Counted from the first letter of the stretch, positions 35,655 to 45,855 are shown. The stretch: DNA of 64,000 nt from PGYR01 sp041675005 (GCA_041675005.1 JBAYUQ010000001.1:496001-560000), one strand, 5' to 3'. The notes: a model not told the origin generated them from the letters alone. Translations and numbers: made by a program.

Positions 35655-37628
35655 TTAATTTATTTTAATTGGTGTTTTAACTTCTATTAATACTGTTCTA
35701 CAATAGAATCTACCTTCTGGTGTAGAATTATCAAATTTTGGATTCTCAGAACCTATACCCATCACTTTATTGAACTTCACATCAGGTAATAAAGTATTGA
35801 TATACAATGCAACATTATCTGCTCTTTTTTGGGAAAGATCTTTATTATATAATCTTTCACCGAGAAAATCAGTAGAGCCAATTATGTCAATCTGTGAATC
35901 ATTAGAAATATTATTTATTATAAACTTATCGATCATGTTTCTGTTTGCATCACTTATAACAGATTTATCAAAATCAAAAACTATTAAATTTAATCTACCT
36001 AACTCAAAATCATTATTCTCTTTCTCAACATTAAAAGGAATGTTTTTGGTTTCAATTCTTCCATCGTTTTTAGTAACTAGTAATTCTAATTGAAGATTAT
36101 CAATATCTGACTCTGCTATTTTACTTGTTAATTTATTATCAAGATTAATTGTGTAATTATTTGGGATAGCAGATTGTTTAGACTCTGTATATAACTGATT
36201 ATCATTATCTTCTATAATTATTGTGTAATCTTTAATTACATCAGATTTTGTATCTAAATCTACATTCAATTTATTCTTGTCAGTAGCATATTCCATAAAC
36301 TGAGAATGAACTATAGGCTTGAGAAGGCTAATATCATCAGGTAACAGCTCTACCCTTCTATTCTCAGCCAATCCTTCTAAATAGCTAGAACTAGTAGGTT
36401 GGTCAGGAATGTCTTCTGTAATTATCTTAAATTTTTGTGGACTGATTCCCCATTTACTTATTAGATATTCTTTTACTGTATTTGCCCTATTATATGCTAG
36501 AGTTTTTCTATCATCAATTGAATTCAATTCTTTACCATCTGTGAAACCCTTAATAGTTAAACCACCATCAGATTCTTTCAGTCTATGCCCTATTATATCT
36601 ATTAATCTTTCATATATCCTCAATGAATTTTTCTCTAATAGCTGCTCTGAAAAATACTTTGTATCACCCTTATAATAATACTTATTAGACAATTGATTAG
36701 ATGTACTATCGAAGAAAATATATGGTAATATTGGATAAGTCTGTGTAACTACAGTTTGAGTTATTTTTAAATTATCTATACCTATATTATTTATAGAATT
36801 TATTTCAACTGGTTCTTCAATTTTTTCAGTTATCAAAGGAGCTTCAATTTGTTTGATAGTGTCTTGTTGAATTTCTTTTACTAATTCTTTAGTTGGAGAA
36901 TTTAATCTAACTGAAATAGTAGCTCCTGCTCTGAATAAAGTTGTAAACCAATCAATATCTTTCATTGATGAATTAATTGGATATCTATAACTTAACTCAG
37001 GTGATAGTATAATAGACTCAGTCAAGTCAATATCACCAATCAAAGAACCTGACAACCCTTGAGAAACACTCAAATTTTGAAAATCATCTTCAGACACTGT
37101 TTCTATAGATTTTCCATTTATTTGTACACCAGAGGGATCTATTATATGTCTAGTTTGAGTATATTTCTTTGTAATTGAAGCATCAGAAAAATCATATCCA
37201 ACTCTCAACGCAATTGGTATATTAGAAACAGGTCTAATTTTGAATCCTAAATCAAAAACGAAGTAATTTAAAGTTGCTTCTAAATCGTTTTGTACTGTAG
37301 CTTTTTCATAATCTTGTGTTAACGAATTAAATACTTCAAAATCGTTAGTGTTAACAGTCAAATTAGCAGGTCTTGAATCGAAAAGGAATCTAATATCTGC
37401 AGATATAAACTTAGGTAAAAACTCATAATTAAGTGACAGTCCAGTGTAAAAACTAGCTGCATTACCATCATTAAATTCTCCACAGCAAGTGTCACCATTT
37501 ACTATAGGGAGCATTGTTTCATTTTGAATATAATTACCACCTAATAAGACTCCTAACCTCAATGGTTTGTCAGTCTCAGATGATATTAATATTAATGGTG
37601 TTAATAGAATTAGTAAAAGTTTATACAA
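35655..37628 (-). CDS. OmpA family outer membrane protein
   Basis: The 657 residues begin with a signal peptide (about 1-17). The N-terminal part (about 20-240) looks like an outer-membrane beta-barrel (alternating strands, SLNYEFLPKFISADIRFLF). The middle (about 300-430) has an OmpA-like segment (IKGFTDGKELNSIDDRKTLAYNRANTV), and the C-terminal peptidoglycan-binding OmpA domain (about 555-657) has FDFDKSVISDANR and LSQKRADNVALYI. Two OmpA-type segments in one chain are notable. The protein likely ties the outer membrane to peptidoglycan. It leads a possible five-gene minus-strand transcription unit. Confidence 0.85.
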   Translation of the reverse strand: MYKLLLILLTPLILISSETDKPLRLGVLLGGNYIQNETMLPIVNGDTCCGEFNDGNAASFYTGLSLNYEFLPKFISADIRFLFDSRPANLTVNTNDFEVFNSLTQDYEKATVQNDLEATLNYFVFDLGFKIRPVSNIPIALRVGYDFSDASITKKYTQTRHIIDPSGVQINGKSIETVSEDDFQNLSVSQGLSGSLIGDIDLTESIILSPELSYRYPINSSMKDIDWFTTLFRAGATISVRLNSPTKELVKEIQQDTIKQIEAPLITEKIEEPVEINSINNIGIDNLKITQTVVTQTYPILPYIFFDSTSNQLSNKYYYKGDTKYFSEQLLEKNSLRIYERLIDIIGHRLKESDGGLTIKGFTDGKELNSIDDRKTLAYNRANTVKEYLISKWGISPQKFKIITEDIPDQPTSSSYLEGLAENRRVELLPDDISLLKPIVHSQFMEYATDKNKLNVDLDTKSDVIKDYTIIIEDNDNQLYTESKQSAIPNNYTINLDNKLTSKIAESDIDNLQLELLVTKNDGRIETKNIPFNVEKENNDFELGRLNLIVFDFDKSVISDANRNMIDKFIINNISNDSQIDIIGSTDFLGERLYNKDLSQKRADNVALYINTLLPDVKFNKVMGIGSENPKFDNSTPEGRFYCRTVLIEVKTPIKIN

Positions 37629-37681
37629 ATAATCCTCTTTTTATATTGTATATAAACGATGAAACTAAAAATCGTTACATT

Positions 37682-37711
37682 TTTGTTTAACTTTTTTTAG
37701 TGTTATTTTTG
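37682..37711 (+). promoter_or_regulatory. Bacteroidota-type promoter of the BNR/VPS10-like gene
   Basis: TTTG (37682-37685) and TATTTTTG (37704-37711) are 18 bases apart and match TTTG-N17-23-TAnnTTTG exactly. The -7 element ends 43 bases before the start codon. Confidence 0.65.
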
Positions 37712-37754
37712 TTTCAAAATATAAATTAATTATCAAATACAAAAGGAATTCTAA

Positions 37755-40700
37755 ATGAAAAGACTATTATTTTCCATTTTTTTATTAACATTTGTAAATT
37801 TACATCTCATTTTGGTTTCAGCAGAAGAAGATAAGGTTGAAGATATTAATAATTCATCAACTTATTCTGGATTGAAATTTAGATCGATAGGACCAGCAAT
37901 AGCATCTGGTAGGGTTATAGATTTAGCGGTTAATCAAAACAATTATGATGAATTTTACGTCGCAGTTGCGTCGGGCGGTGTTTGGAAAACTACAAATCAT
38001 GGAACTACTTTCATACCAATATTCGATAATGAAAATTCTTATTCAATAGGATGTATCTCAATAGACCCTAATAATTCAAATGTAATATGGGTTGGTTCAG
38101 GTGAGAAAAATTCACAAAGAAGTGTTTCCTATGGCGATGGTGTATATAAGTCTGAAGATGGTGGTCAAAGTTGGAAAAATGTTGGTTTAAAAAACTCTGA
38201 ACACATTGGTAAAATAATAATAGACCCTAATAATTCAAATATAGTTTGGGTTGCAGCTCAAGGGCCACTGTGGAAAGAAGGTGGTGATCGAGGTTTATAC
38301 AAAACAACAGATGGCGGAAAAACTTGGGGAAAGTCGTTAGAAATTTCTGAAAATACTGGTGTTTCAGATATAGTAATGGATCCAAGAGATTCAAAAGTAC
38401 TCTATGCTTCAGCATATCAAAGAAGAAGACATGTTTGGACTTTAATAAATGGTGGTCCCGAAGGTGCCATATATAAAACAGTTGATAGTGGTAAAACTTG
38501 GGATAAATTAACAAAAGGTTTACCAACAGGAGATATTGGTAGAATAGGTTTAGCTATATCAAATGTTGACCCTGATTATGTCTATGCAATAATAGAAGCA
38601 ACAGAGAGCAATGGAGGTTTCTTCAAATCTACAGATAGAGGGGCTTCATGGTCTAAACAAAGTGACCACGTTTCAGGTAGCCCTCAGTATTATCAAGTAA
38701 TAGTGACTCATCCACATAATAAAGACATTGTTTACTCACTTAGCACTTATACTCAGGTTACTTACGATGGAGGTAAAACATTTAGTACTTTACCTTTGAG
38801 TGAGAAACACGTAGATGACCATGCAATATGGATAAACCCTGATAATCCAGATAATATGTTTATTGGATGTGATGGAGGTTTATACGAGACTTATGATGGA
38901 GCTAATAATTGGAGATTCTTTGAAAACTTACCAATAACTCAATTCTACAGAGTTTCTGTTGATAATGACTACCCTTTTTATAATGTATATGGAGGAACTC
39001 AGGATAATAATACTCTTGGTGGCCCTTCGAGGACTATTTCTGATAATGGAATAAAGAATGAAGATTGGATATTTACTATTGGTGGAGATGGTTTTAAAAC
39101 AGTTATTGACCCCAAAGACCCTAATATTGTATATTCTCAACCACAATACGGTTTTTTAGTCCGTTATGATAAGAAAAGTGGTGAATTCACAGGTATTCAA
39201 CCAGAACCTGAAAAAGATGAAATACTTAAATGGAATTGGAATTCTCCCGTTATAATTAGTCCACATGACCATAAAACACTATACTTTGCAGCTAACAAAC
39301 TATTTAAATCTACGGACAGAGGTGATTCTTGGACAAAGATTAGTGAAGATATGACTAGAAAAATAGATAGAAATACTCTGAAAGTAATGGGTAAGATTTG
39401 GCCACCTGAAGCAGTTGCTAAGAATCAATCTACTTCTGTTTATGGTAATATTGTTTCACTTGATGAATCACCATTAGAAAAAGGTCTGCTTTACGTAGGT
39501 ACAGATGATGGATTAATCCAAGTTTCTAAAGATGATGGTAAAAACTGGAACAAAGTAGCAACTTTTACATCAATTCCAGAGACCACTTATGTATCAGATA
39601 TAACTGCTTCGCTTCATAATGAAAATGTAGTTTATGCTACTTTCGATAATAGAAAAAATGGAGATTTCAAACCTTATATAATAATGAGTAAAGATATGGG
39701 AAGTAGCTGGACTAGTATAACTGGTAATCTACCAGAAAACTTACCTGTACACTCTATAGTTCAAGATCATATAGACAAGGATTTACTGTTCATAGGAACA
39801 GAATTCGGAGTTTATTTTACAAAAGATAACGGAAAAAACTGGGTCAAATTCTCTAATGGATTACCAACTATAAGTATAAGAGAAATTGACGTACAAAGAA
39901 GAGAAAATGATTTAGCAATAGCGAGTTTTGGTAGAGGGTTTTATATTCTTGATAACTATTCACCTATTCGTGAAGTTAATAAAGATATACTAGAGAAAGA
40001 AGCTCATATATTCAAAGTTAAAGATGCATTAATGTTTATTGAAGACCGTTCAAAAGGTAGAAACAGCTTAGGCAAGACCTATTATAGAGCTGAAAATCCA
40101 GAATTTGGAGTTAATATTACATATTATTTGAAAGAAGGATATGAGACTTTAAAATCTAAAAGATTAAAAGATGATAAGGATAAAAAGGAAAATTATAATT
40201 ATCCTAGTTTTGATCAACTTGAGAAAGAAGATATTGAAGAATCACCATATTTACTCTTCACATTCAAAGATATGAGTGGCAATGTAGTAAGAAGATTAAA
40301 AAAATCAATGACTAAAGGAATTAACAGATTAACATGGAATCTTAGATATGCTGATACAGCACCTCTTGCTACTAACAGTACTTCAGAAAAATATTCAGGA
40401 ATGCCTGTACTACCTGGAGACTATACAGTAGAACTACAAAAAGTTCATAATGGATTAATAACAGAATTAGTTAGTCCGGTTAAATTCACAGCAAAAACCA
40501 TTGATAACAGATCACTACCTGCAGAGAATAATAATGATTTGGTAGAAATGCAAAAGAACGCATTTGAAATTAGAAGAGTACTAATTGGAGCAGATAAATA
40601 TCTTGAAGAAGCATCTTCACAGCTTAACTTGCTACATAATACAATAATAAATTACGTTAATTCAGATTTAAGAAACTTAGAAAAAATCAAAAATACTGAA

Positions 40701-40994
40701 GATAAAATATACGAAATCAAGAAAGTTCTTAACGGGAACAATTCATTACAGAAAAGGGCTAGTGCATTTGTACCTGGTCTAAATGATAGGTTAGGTAATT
40801 TACTTTATAGTTTTTGGTACTCTAGTTCGTCTCCTACTAAAACTCAATTAAAGACTATCGCAATTATTAGGGATGAATTTAAGAATATTGAAACAGAAAT
40901 GAATAATGTAGATAATACGATTCAAATGATAACTAAAGATTTGGAAAGTAAGAACTCTCCATGGTTACCAGGGAGAGTTCCTAAATTGAAATAA
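37755..40994 (+). CDS. Secreted BNR/Asp-box beta-propeller protein (VPS10/sialidase-like)
   Basis: The 1079 residues begin with a signal peptide (about 1-24). They contain many Asp-box/BNR repeats (VYKSEDGGQSWKNVG, LYKTTDGGKTWGK, IYKTVDSGKTWDK, FFKSTDRGASW, MSKDMGSSWTS) across about 40-740, forming one or two propellers. A C-terminal part (about 780-1079) with an Ig-like strand pattern (GINRLTWNLRYADTAP, PGDYTV) and a helical tail follows. Relatives are annotated as VPS10-domain or glycosyl-hydrolase-like exported proteins, but the sialidase catalytic residues are not evident. No T9SS sorting domain is seen, so it is probably periplasmic or surface-bound by another route. Confidence 0.85.
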   Translation: MKRLLFSIFLLTFVNLHLILVSAEEDKVEDINNSSTYSGLKFRSIGPAIASGRVIDLAVNQNNYDEFYVAVASGGVWKTTNHGTTFIPIFDNENSYSIGCISIDPNNSNVIWVGSGEKNSQRSVSYGDGVYKSEDGGQSWKNVGLKNSEHIGKIIIDPNNSNIVWVAAQGPLWKEGGDRGLYKTTDGGKTWGKSLEISENTGVSDIVMDPRDSKVLYASAYQRRRHVWTLINGGPEGAIYKTVDSGKTWDKLTKGLPTGDIGRIGLAISNVDPDYVYAIIEATESNGGFFKSTDRGASWSKQSDHVSGSPQYYQVIVTHPHNKDIVYSLSTYTQVTYDGGKTFSTLPLSEKHVDDHAIWINPDNPDNMFIGCDGGLYETYDGANNWRFFENLPITQFYRVSVDNDYPFYNVYGGTQDNNTLGGPSRTISDNGIKNEDWIFTIGGDGFKTVIDPKDPNIVYSQPQYGFLVRYDKKSGEFTGIQPEPEKDEILKWNWNSPVIISPHDHKTLYFAANKLFKSTDRGDSWTKISEDMTRKIDRNTLKVMGKIWPPEAVAKNQSTSVYGNIVSLDESPLEKGLLYVGTDDGLIQVSKDDGKNWNKVATFTSIPETTYVSDITASLHNENVVYATFDNRKNGDFKPYIIMSKDMGSSWTSITGNLPENLPVHSIVQDHIDKDLLFIGTEFGVYFTKDNGKNWVKFSNGLPTISIREIDVQRRENDLAIASFGRGFYILDNYSPIREVNKDILEKEAHIFKVKDALMFIEDRSKGRNSLGKTYYRAENPEFGVNITYYLKEGYETLKSKRLKDDKDKKENYNYPSFDQLEKEDIEESPYLLFTFKDMSGNVVRRLKKSMTKGINRLTWNLRYADTAPLATNSTSEKYSGMPVLPGDYTVELQKVHNGLITELVSPVKFTAKTIDNRSLPAENNNDLVEMQKNAFEIRRVLIGADKYLEEASSQLNLLHNTIINYVNSDLRNLEKIKNTEDKIYEIKKVLNGNNSLQKRASAFVPGLNDRLGNLLYSFWYSSSSPTKTQLKTIAIIRDEFKNIETEMNNVDNTIQMITKDLESKNSPWLPGRVPKLK

Positions 40995-41008
40995 GTTTCA
41001 GTTTTTTT
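40987..41008 (+). terminator. Weak terminator overlapping the stop codon
   Basis: TGAAA (40987-40991) and TTTCA (40996-41000) form a short stem whose loop contains the TAA stop, followed by seven T. Just upstream, inside the last codons, GAACTCTCC (40952-40960) and GGAGAGTTC (40972-40980) form a stronger 9-bp hairpin that may also contribute. Confidence 0.4.
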
Positions 41009-42410
41009 ATAATGACCAAACATCAAAAGATGTGGCTATTGCAAGCATAACAAAAGCGAATAAGAATAAAATTACCATTAGCGGAAGTATCCATTTTAAC
41101 CAAGTGTTATAAGGTACTTTCGCTATTTCTAATATACCCATAGTTACGCCAGAAGTTGGTATTATAAAATTAGTAATACCATCACCGAATTGATAAGCTA
41201 ATACAGATGTCTGTCTAGAAATACCCAATACATCAGACAAAGGTGCCATTATCGGCATTGTTAAAGCTGCTTGACCAGAACCTGACGGAACAATAAAATT
41301 CAATGCACTTTGCACTAAGAACATAATTTCTACACTTATTACTTTAGGTAAGCCTTCTGCTACATTAGCAATACTGAAAAGCATAGTATCGATTATCATA
41401 CCATTTTCTGCTATAATTAGAGCCCCTTTAGCTAGACCAATAAGTATCGCTGGGACAATCATGTCTTTAGCACCATCTAAAAATGAAGCTATTATTTCAT
41501 CAGGGTTTAATCTATAGATTATAGCCGAAAATAGTCCTAATGCAATAAACAAACCACTTATTTCAGCAATATACCAACTGTAATTAGTGACACCATATAC
41601 AAGTACGCCCAAAGAAAAGACTAACCCAATTATTATTATCTTTCTTTTCAAATTGAATACCATTTCATCTTGAGTCAAACCTTTTAACTTATCACCGTAT
41701 TCTATTTTACCTACTACCGATTTACTTGGGTCTTTTCTCACTTTTTCAGCGTAACGATATACGAAAATTATAGCAAGTAATGTCATGGTAAACCATACTA
41801 TAAGTCTATAAACCATACCACTAAATAAAGGATCTATGCCAGCAATACCTTGTGCAATCCCAACTGTAAAAGGATTCATAAATGCTCCTGCAAAGCCAAC
41901 ACCTGCACCTATAAATGGTATTGCAATACCTACTATTGGGTCATAGCCTAGAGCTATAGCTAATGGTATTGTAACCATCAAAAATACGAGTACTTCCTCT
42001 GCCATTCCAAATGTGGCTCCACCAATAGAAAATAATAACATCAATAATGGTATTACCAAATGCCTAAGTGCTTCTTTCTTTTTAGTCATTTCTATTACTT
42101 GATATAAACCTGCATTAATGGCACCAGTTCGATTAATTATTGAAAAAGCTCCACCAACTAAGAAAACAAATGCAATAATATCAGATGCAGAAACAAATCC
42201 TTCTAAAGGAGCTAGAAACAACTCTAACCCTTGATAGTTGGGTTCTACTTCTCTGTATGAGTCAGGAATTACTACACTTTTAGTCATTCCACTAACTTCT
42301 ATTGTCTTTGTGTCATATTTGCCAGCTGGAATTATCCATGTCATAATAACTAACGATACAAGTACAATTGAAACTAATAATAATGAGTGCGGAAACTTTT
42401 TTACTTTCAC
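41007..42410 (-). CDS. YfcC/DcuC-like membrane transporter
   Basis: The 467-residue integral membrane protein has about 11-12 hydrophobic segments. The order and content (VIMTWIIPAGKYD at the start, GAFSIINRTGAINAG, GGATFGMAEE, GAGVGFAGAFMNPFTVGIAQ, VPSGSGQAALTMPIMAPL) match the YfcC branch of the DcuC/ion-transporter superfamily, predicted to carry C4-dicarboxylates, amino acids or short peptides. The substrate is unknown. The start codon is GTG and shares its G with the TAG stop of the upstream histidine kinase, so the two are translationally coupled. Confidence 0.88.
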   Translation of the reverse strand: MKVKKFPHSLLLVSIVLVSLVIMTWIIPAGKYDTKTIEVSGMTKSVVIPDSYREVEPNYQGLELFLAPLEGFVSASDIIAFVFLVGGAFSIINRTGAINAGLYQVIEMTKKKEALRHLVIPLLMLLFSIGGATFGMAEEVLVFLMVTIPLAIALGYDPIVGIAIPFIGAGVGFAGAFMNPFTVGIAQGIAGIDPLFSGMVYRLIVWFTMTLLAIIFVYRYAEKVRKDPSKSVVGKIEYGDKLKGLTQDEMVFNLKRKIIIIGLVFSLGVLVYGVTNYSWYIAEISGLFIALGLFSAIIYRLNPDEIIASFLDGAKDMIVPAILIGLAKGALIIAENGMIIDTMLFSIANVAEGLPKVISVEIMFLVQSALNFIVPSGSGQAALTMPIMAPLSDVLGISRQTSVLAYQFGDGITNFIIPTSGVTMGILEIAKVPYNTWLKWILPLMVILFLFAFVMLAIATSFDVWSL

Positions 42411-44851
42411 TAATTCAATCCTTTTAATGTCTGTTGTATTTCTTCTTTACTTACGAACTTAGCATTTCTATTCATAGGAACTGTGAATTTGAAAGTAGCT
42501 CCATGACCATATATACTTTCTGCCCATATATCTCCCCTGTTTATATTAACAAACTCTTTACAAAGTAATAAACCCAAACCAGTTCCAGATTCCTTCATAG
42601 TTCCAGGTGTTGATATCTGTTCTTCAATCTTAAATAACTTTTCTAAAGATTTTTCTGGAATACCAACTCCATTATCTTTTATTTCTATAATTGCATATTC
42701 ATTAACTATATAAAATGAGAGCTCTATTGTCCCATTTTCATTACTGAATTTGATTGAATTGGATAATAGATTTCTTACGACAGTTTCTATCATGTTCCTA
42801 TCGGCATATACTTTATATGGTGAATTAATATGATTAATGATACTAACATTTTTATTATCAGCTGAACCAAAACTTAAATCAACAACGTCTCTTATAATTT
42901 CACCTACATTTACATCATCAGGATCATAATTCATAGATTTACTTTGAGCCATAGCCCAATGAAGTAAATTCTCTAGTAAATCATAAGCATGATTTGAAGT
43001 CTTATAGATTCCTTTAAGATGATCTTTCTTTTTATCATCATTTAGATTATCGAAATAATTAAGCATCAAATCAGCACTAAAGCCAATCGAATGCATAGGG
43101 TTCTTCAAATCATGTGCTATAATTGAAATAAATTTATCTTTTGTGGTATTTGAGTGTCTTAGTGTAGATTCACTCTTACGCAAGTTTTCATTTAATTCAA
43201 GCAACCTAGCATTTTGCCCCTCTATTGTGATATTGCTCACAACTAATACATTGGTTGCTCTCTTTCTGAAATAGAACAATACCATTAGAACAATAATTAC
43301 TAATAAAGAGAATAATGATGTTAATATGAACGATTGTCTTTCTAATTCTGCTCTCTCTTTTTGTAGTCTATTAACTGTTTTAAGAGCTTCGTTCTCCTGA
43401 TTTCTTTTCTCCATCTCATATACTGTTTGGAACTCTACCAGTTTGTCAGTCATTTCCAAATTGATTAGGGAATCAGACATATTCTTAAAGTTTTGATATG
43501 TGTTTAATGCAGATTCGAACCTATTGAATTTTTTATATAGTTCGTATAATAGATATATAGAGTTCTTCTCATCGTTTGAGTTCTCCTCATTTCTAGCAAT
43601 TTCAATTGCTTTTAGTAAGTATTTCTCGGCTTCTTCAAACTTGTTTAATTTGGAGTATATCTCAGAAAACGAAGTAAGTGTATAGAACTCATAATTATCA
43701 AGACCGATTTTATTGATAATTGCTTCACTTTTTTTAATAATATCTAAAGATTTCTCAACTGATCCTAATGACTTATAGTTTAAAGCCATATTATTATATA
43801 TTATTGACTTTCCCTTTAAGCTAGCTTCATCATTTGCATTTCCTATCAAATCCAACGCTTGGTTATAAAAATCAAGAGATTTATTATAATCATTTTTCAT
43901 ATAGTAAACTAAACCAATTTTCAAATAATATTGAGCGATTATAGACTTTTTAGCTTTCTTATCTAAATTCTTTTGATTCTCAAAAATGCTTAAAGCCCGA
44001 CGGTGATATTCAAGAGCTTTATCAAATTGCCCCATCGCTGTATAAACTTTCGCTAATTGATCTAGGAAATCATCATTCAATGGGTTAATATTATACTTTC
44101 TTCTGAGTTCTAGCTCTTGAAAATAGTAATTAAGTGCTTTTTCATACTTACCCATTTGAAAATATGAATTACCGATATAATTGAGATATGATATTTTTTC
44201 TTTTTCCATATCTAAATGTGTATATATTTCAATAACTTTTAAACTATGTAAAATTACTTTTTGATATCTATTTAGTTTCAAATTAAGAAATGCAATTCTC
44301 TGGGAAAGAAATAGTAAATAATCGTAATCATAATTAATCTCCTCAGCTATTTTGAGAGCTTTCTCATAATAAACTTGAGATGTTTGCGGATTTACATCTC
44401 TGTACAAATCACCTAGTTGAAGATACGTTTTGAATCTGTAATCAAGATTTTCTTTAATATCCAATAAAATTAATGCATTAAAATAATGAGTCCTTGCACT
44501 ATCAATAGACTTTTTAAAAGTAGATAAATTCAACTGAAATATAAATCCAATCCTGTATTCAGATTTTATAATACTTATTGTATCTTTTTTTTCAATTGAG
44601 TAATTCAATACCTGATATAAAAAGTCAATAGATTTTTTGGTATCAATTTTGCTATAGTATTGCGATAAGTCTGTGAGAATATCTATTTTCACATTTGTTG
44701 GAAATCTATTTATGTTTTTTTCATAATAATCAATAGAATCAGAGGGAATTGAAGAAGATAATTTTCCATTTAATAATATTATAAAAAAAGGAATTAACAG
44801 AAAATAAATTTTTGTTAATTTTTTGTGGTTAATATTGTCCATTCCAGACAT
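42410..44851 (-). CDS. TPR-containing sensor histidine kinase
   Basis: The 813 residues comprise an N-terminal membrane or signal segment (about 13-31), around ten tetratricopeptide repeats (about 50-480; SYFQMGKYEKALNYY, VYTAMGQFDKALEYH, YYMKNDYNKSLDFY), a coiled coil, a transmembrane segment (about 515-537), HisKA with His580 in IAHDLKNPMHS, and an ATPase domain with NLLSNSIKF, DNGVGIP and GTGLGLLL. The repeats are expected in the periplasm, where they may bind a protein or peptide signal. No response regulator is adjacent. The stop overlaps the start of a YfcC-type transporter, suggesting linked sensing and transport, which is an inference. Confidence 0.92.
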   Translation of the reverse strand: MSGMDNINHKKLTKIYFLLIPFFIILLNGKLSSSIPSDSIDYYEKNINRFPTNVKIDILTDLSQYYSKIDTKKSIDFLYQVLNYSIEKKDTISIIKSEYRIGFIFQLNLSTFKKSIDSARTHYFNALILLDIKENLDYRFKTYLQLGDLYRDVNPQTSQVYYEKALKIAEEINYDYDYLLFLSQRIAFLNLKLNRYQKVILHSLKVIEIYTHLDMEKEKISYLNYIGNSYFQMGKYEKALNYYFQELELRRKYNINPLNDDFLDQLAKVYTAMGQFDKALEYHRRALSIFENQKNLDKKAKKSIIAQYYLKIGLVYYMKNDYNKSLDFYNQALDLIGNANDEASLKGKSIIYNNMALNYKSLGSVEKSLDIIKKSEAIINKIGLDNYEFYTLTSFSEIYSKLNKFEEAEKYLLKAIEIARNEENSNDEKNSIYLLYELYKKFNRFESALNTYQNFKNMSDSLINLEMTDKLVEFQTVYEMEKRNQENEALKTVNRLQKERAELERQSFILTSLFSLLVIIVLMVLFYFRKRATNVLVVSNITIEGQNARLLELNENLRKSESTLRHSNTTKDKFISIIAHDLKNPMHSIGFSADLMLNYFDNLNDDKKKDHLKGIYKTSNHAYDLLENLLHWAMAQSKSMNYDPDDVNVGEIIRDVVDLSFGSADNKNVSIINHINSPYKVYADRNMIETVVRNLLSNSIKFSNENGTIELSFYIVNEYAIIEIKDNGVGIPEKSLEKLFKIEEQISTPGTMKESGTGLGLLLCKEFVNINRGDIWAESIYGHGATFKFTVPMNRNAKFVSKEEIQQTLKGLN

Positions 44852-45050
44852 CTATTTATTACTTTTGTTTAATCTTTGAATCATAAATAAATTTTTTTAA
44901 ATTTTCCATATTGCCTTTCTCATTTCTTTAATATATATAAAGTTACTTGTTATTTCAATAAATAATTATTTTTTTTGGCATAAATATCGTTGTTATTAAA
45001 CTAAAGTTAACAAGAAAAATATTAATAATTATAATTTATAGGTGATTTAG

Positions 45051-45359
45051 ATGGAAATTTTATTAGCAATCGTTTGGTATCTTGCATTAATTATGCCTGG
45101 CAACTATTATACAATGGAAAATATTTATGACATTGGACTGGATAATCGTACATCAGTCGAATACATAGCAAACAATCATTTATCTGAAGCAGTTGACTTT
45201 TATGACACTTTCAATCCTGAAGATAATGGTGTGCTATTACCTGCTTATTGGGATAAAGAGCCTGTTGACCATACGGATGAATCTTTAATTGATCCTTGGG
45301 ATGATGATATTAGAAGAGACCCGAATGATACAACTAAAAAATTAAAAAATAGAAAGTAG
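45051..45359 (+). CDS. Orphan small acidic protein with N-terminal hydrophobic segment
   Basis: The 102 residues start with MEILLAIVWYLALIMPGN, a probable signal peptide or membrane anchor. An Asp/Glu-rich body follows (DESLIDPWDDDIRRDPND) with a short basic tail (KKLKNRK). I recognise no family. The gene has its own 199-base upstream region and a strong terminator, and its codon use resembles that of its neighbours, so it is probably real. Nothing in the context indicates function. Confidence 0.65.
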   Translation: MEILLAIVWYLALIMPGNYYTMENIYDIGLDNRTSVEYIANNHLSEAVDFYDTFNPEDNGVLLPAYWDKEPVDHTDESLIDPWDDDIRRDPNDTTKKLKNRK

Positions 45360-45381
45360 AAAGTAAGTCTGAAACTATAGA

Positions 45382-45413
45382 AAAGCTGTCCTAATTTGGA
45401 CAGCTTTTTTTTT
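45382..45413 (+). terminator. Intrinsic terminator, probably bidirectional
   Basis: AAAGCTGTCC (45382-45391) pairs with GGACAGCTTT (45398-45407) around a 6-base loop, followed by a T run. It sits between the orphan gene and the converging crtZ gene. The A residues on its left flank allow it to work on the minus strand too. Confidence 0.85.
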
Positions 45414-45855
45414 ATTTAAAATACTTCGAATTAACAATTAACATTCCAAATGACTCACCATCTTCTTTCCCCAAATGCTTGTGATGTGAATAATGAGCTT
45501 TTCTAAGAACTGATAGATAACGGCTTTTGGTTCGCTTAAACCACTTCAATCTTTTGTGAATAAAGACTTCGTGAACTAAAAAATAAGCAATGCCATAGAC
45601 AAGAATCCCCAATCCGATTGAGAAAAATACATAGGAAGTGTATTCCGCTCCTAAAGCAAATAAAGTAATGCTTGGAATAGCGAATATAATAAAGAAAGCG
45701 TCATTTTTCTCAAAAAAGCCAGGTTCCTTTTGGTGATGATCTTTATGTAAAACCCATAAGAATCCATGCATAATATATTTATGGGTTAACCATGCTACAA
45801 ATTCCATGAAAAGGAATGTTGCAACTACTAGAGATAAAGAAATAAATATTTCCAT
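45412..45855 (-). CDS. crtZ: Beta-carotene hydroxylase (CrtZ type)
   Basis: This di-iron membrane hydroxylase adds 3-hydroxyl groups to beta-ionone rings, giving zeaxanthin-type carotenoids. The 147 residues have the histidine clusters H25-x4-H30 (HKYIMH), H37/H40/H41 (HKDHH), H95-x4-H100 (HEVFIH) and H121/H124/H125 (HYSHH), and about four hydrophobic stretches. It lies one base after crtB, the last gene of a crtI-crtB-crtZ operon. A lycopene cyclase, needed to supply its substrate, is not in the window. Confidence 0.93.
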   Translation of the reverse strand: MEIFISLSLVVATFLFMEFVAWLTHKYIMHGFLWVLHKDHHQKEPGFFEKNDAFFIIFAIPSITLFALGAEYTSYVFFSIGLGILVYGIAYFLVHEVFIHKRLKWFKRTKSRYLSVLRKAHYSHHKHLGKEDGESFGMLIVNSKYFK

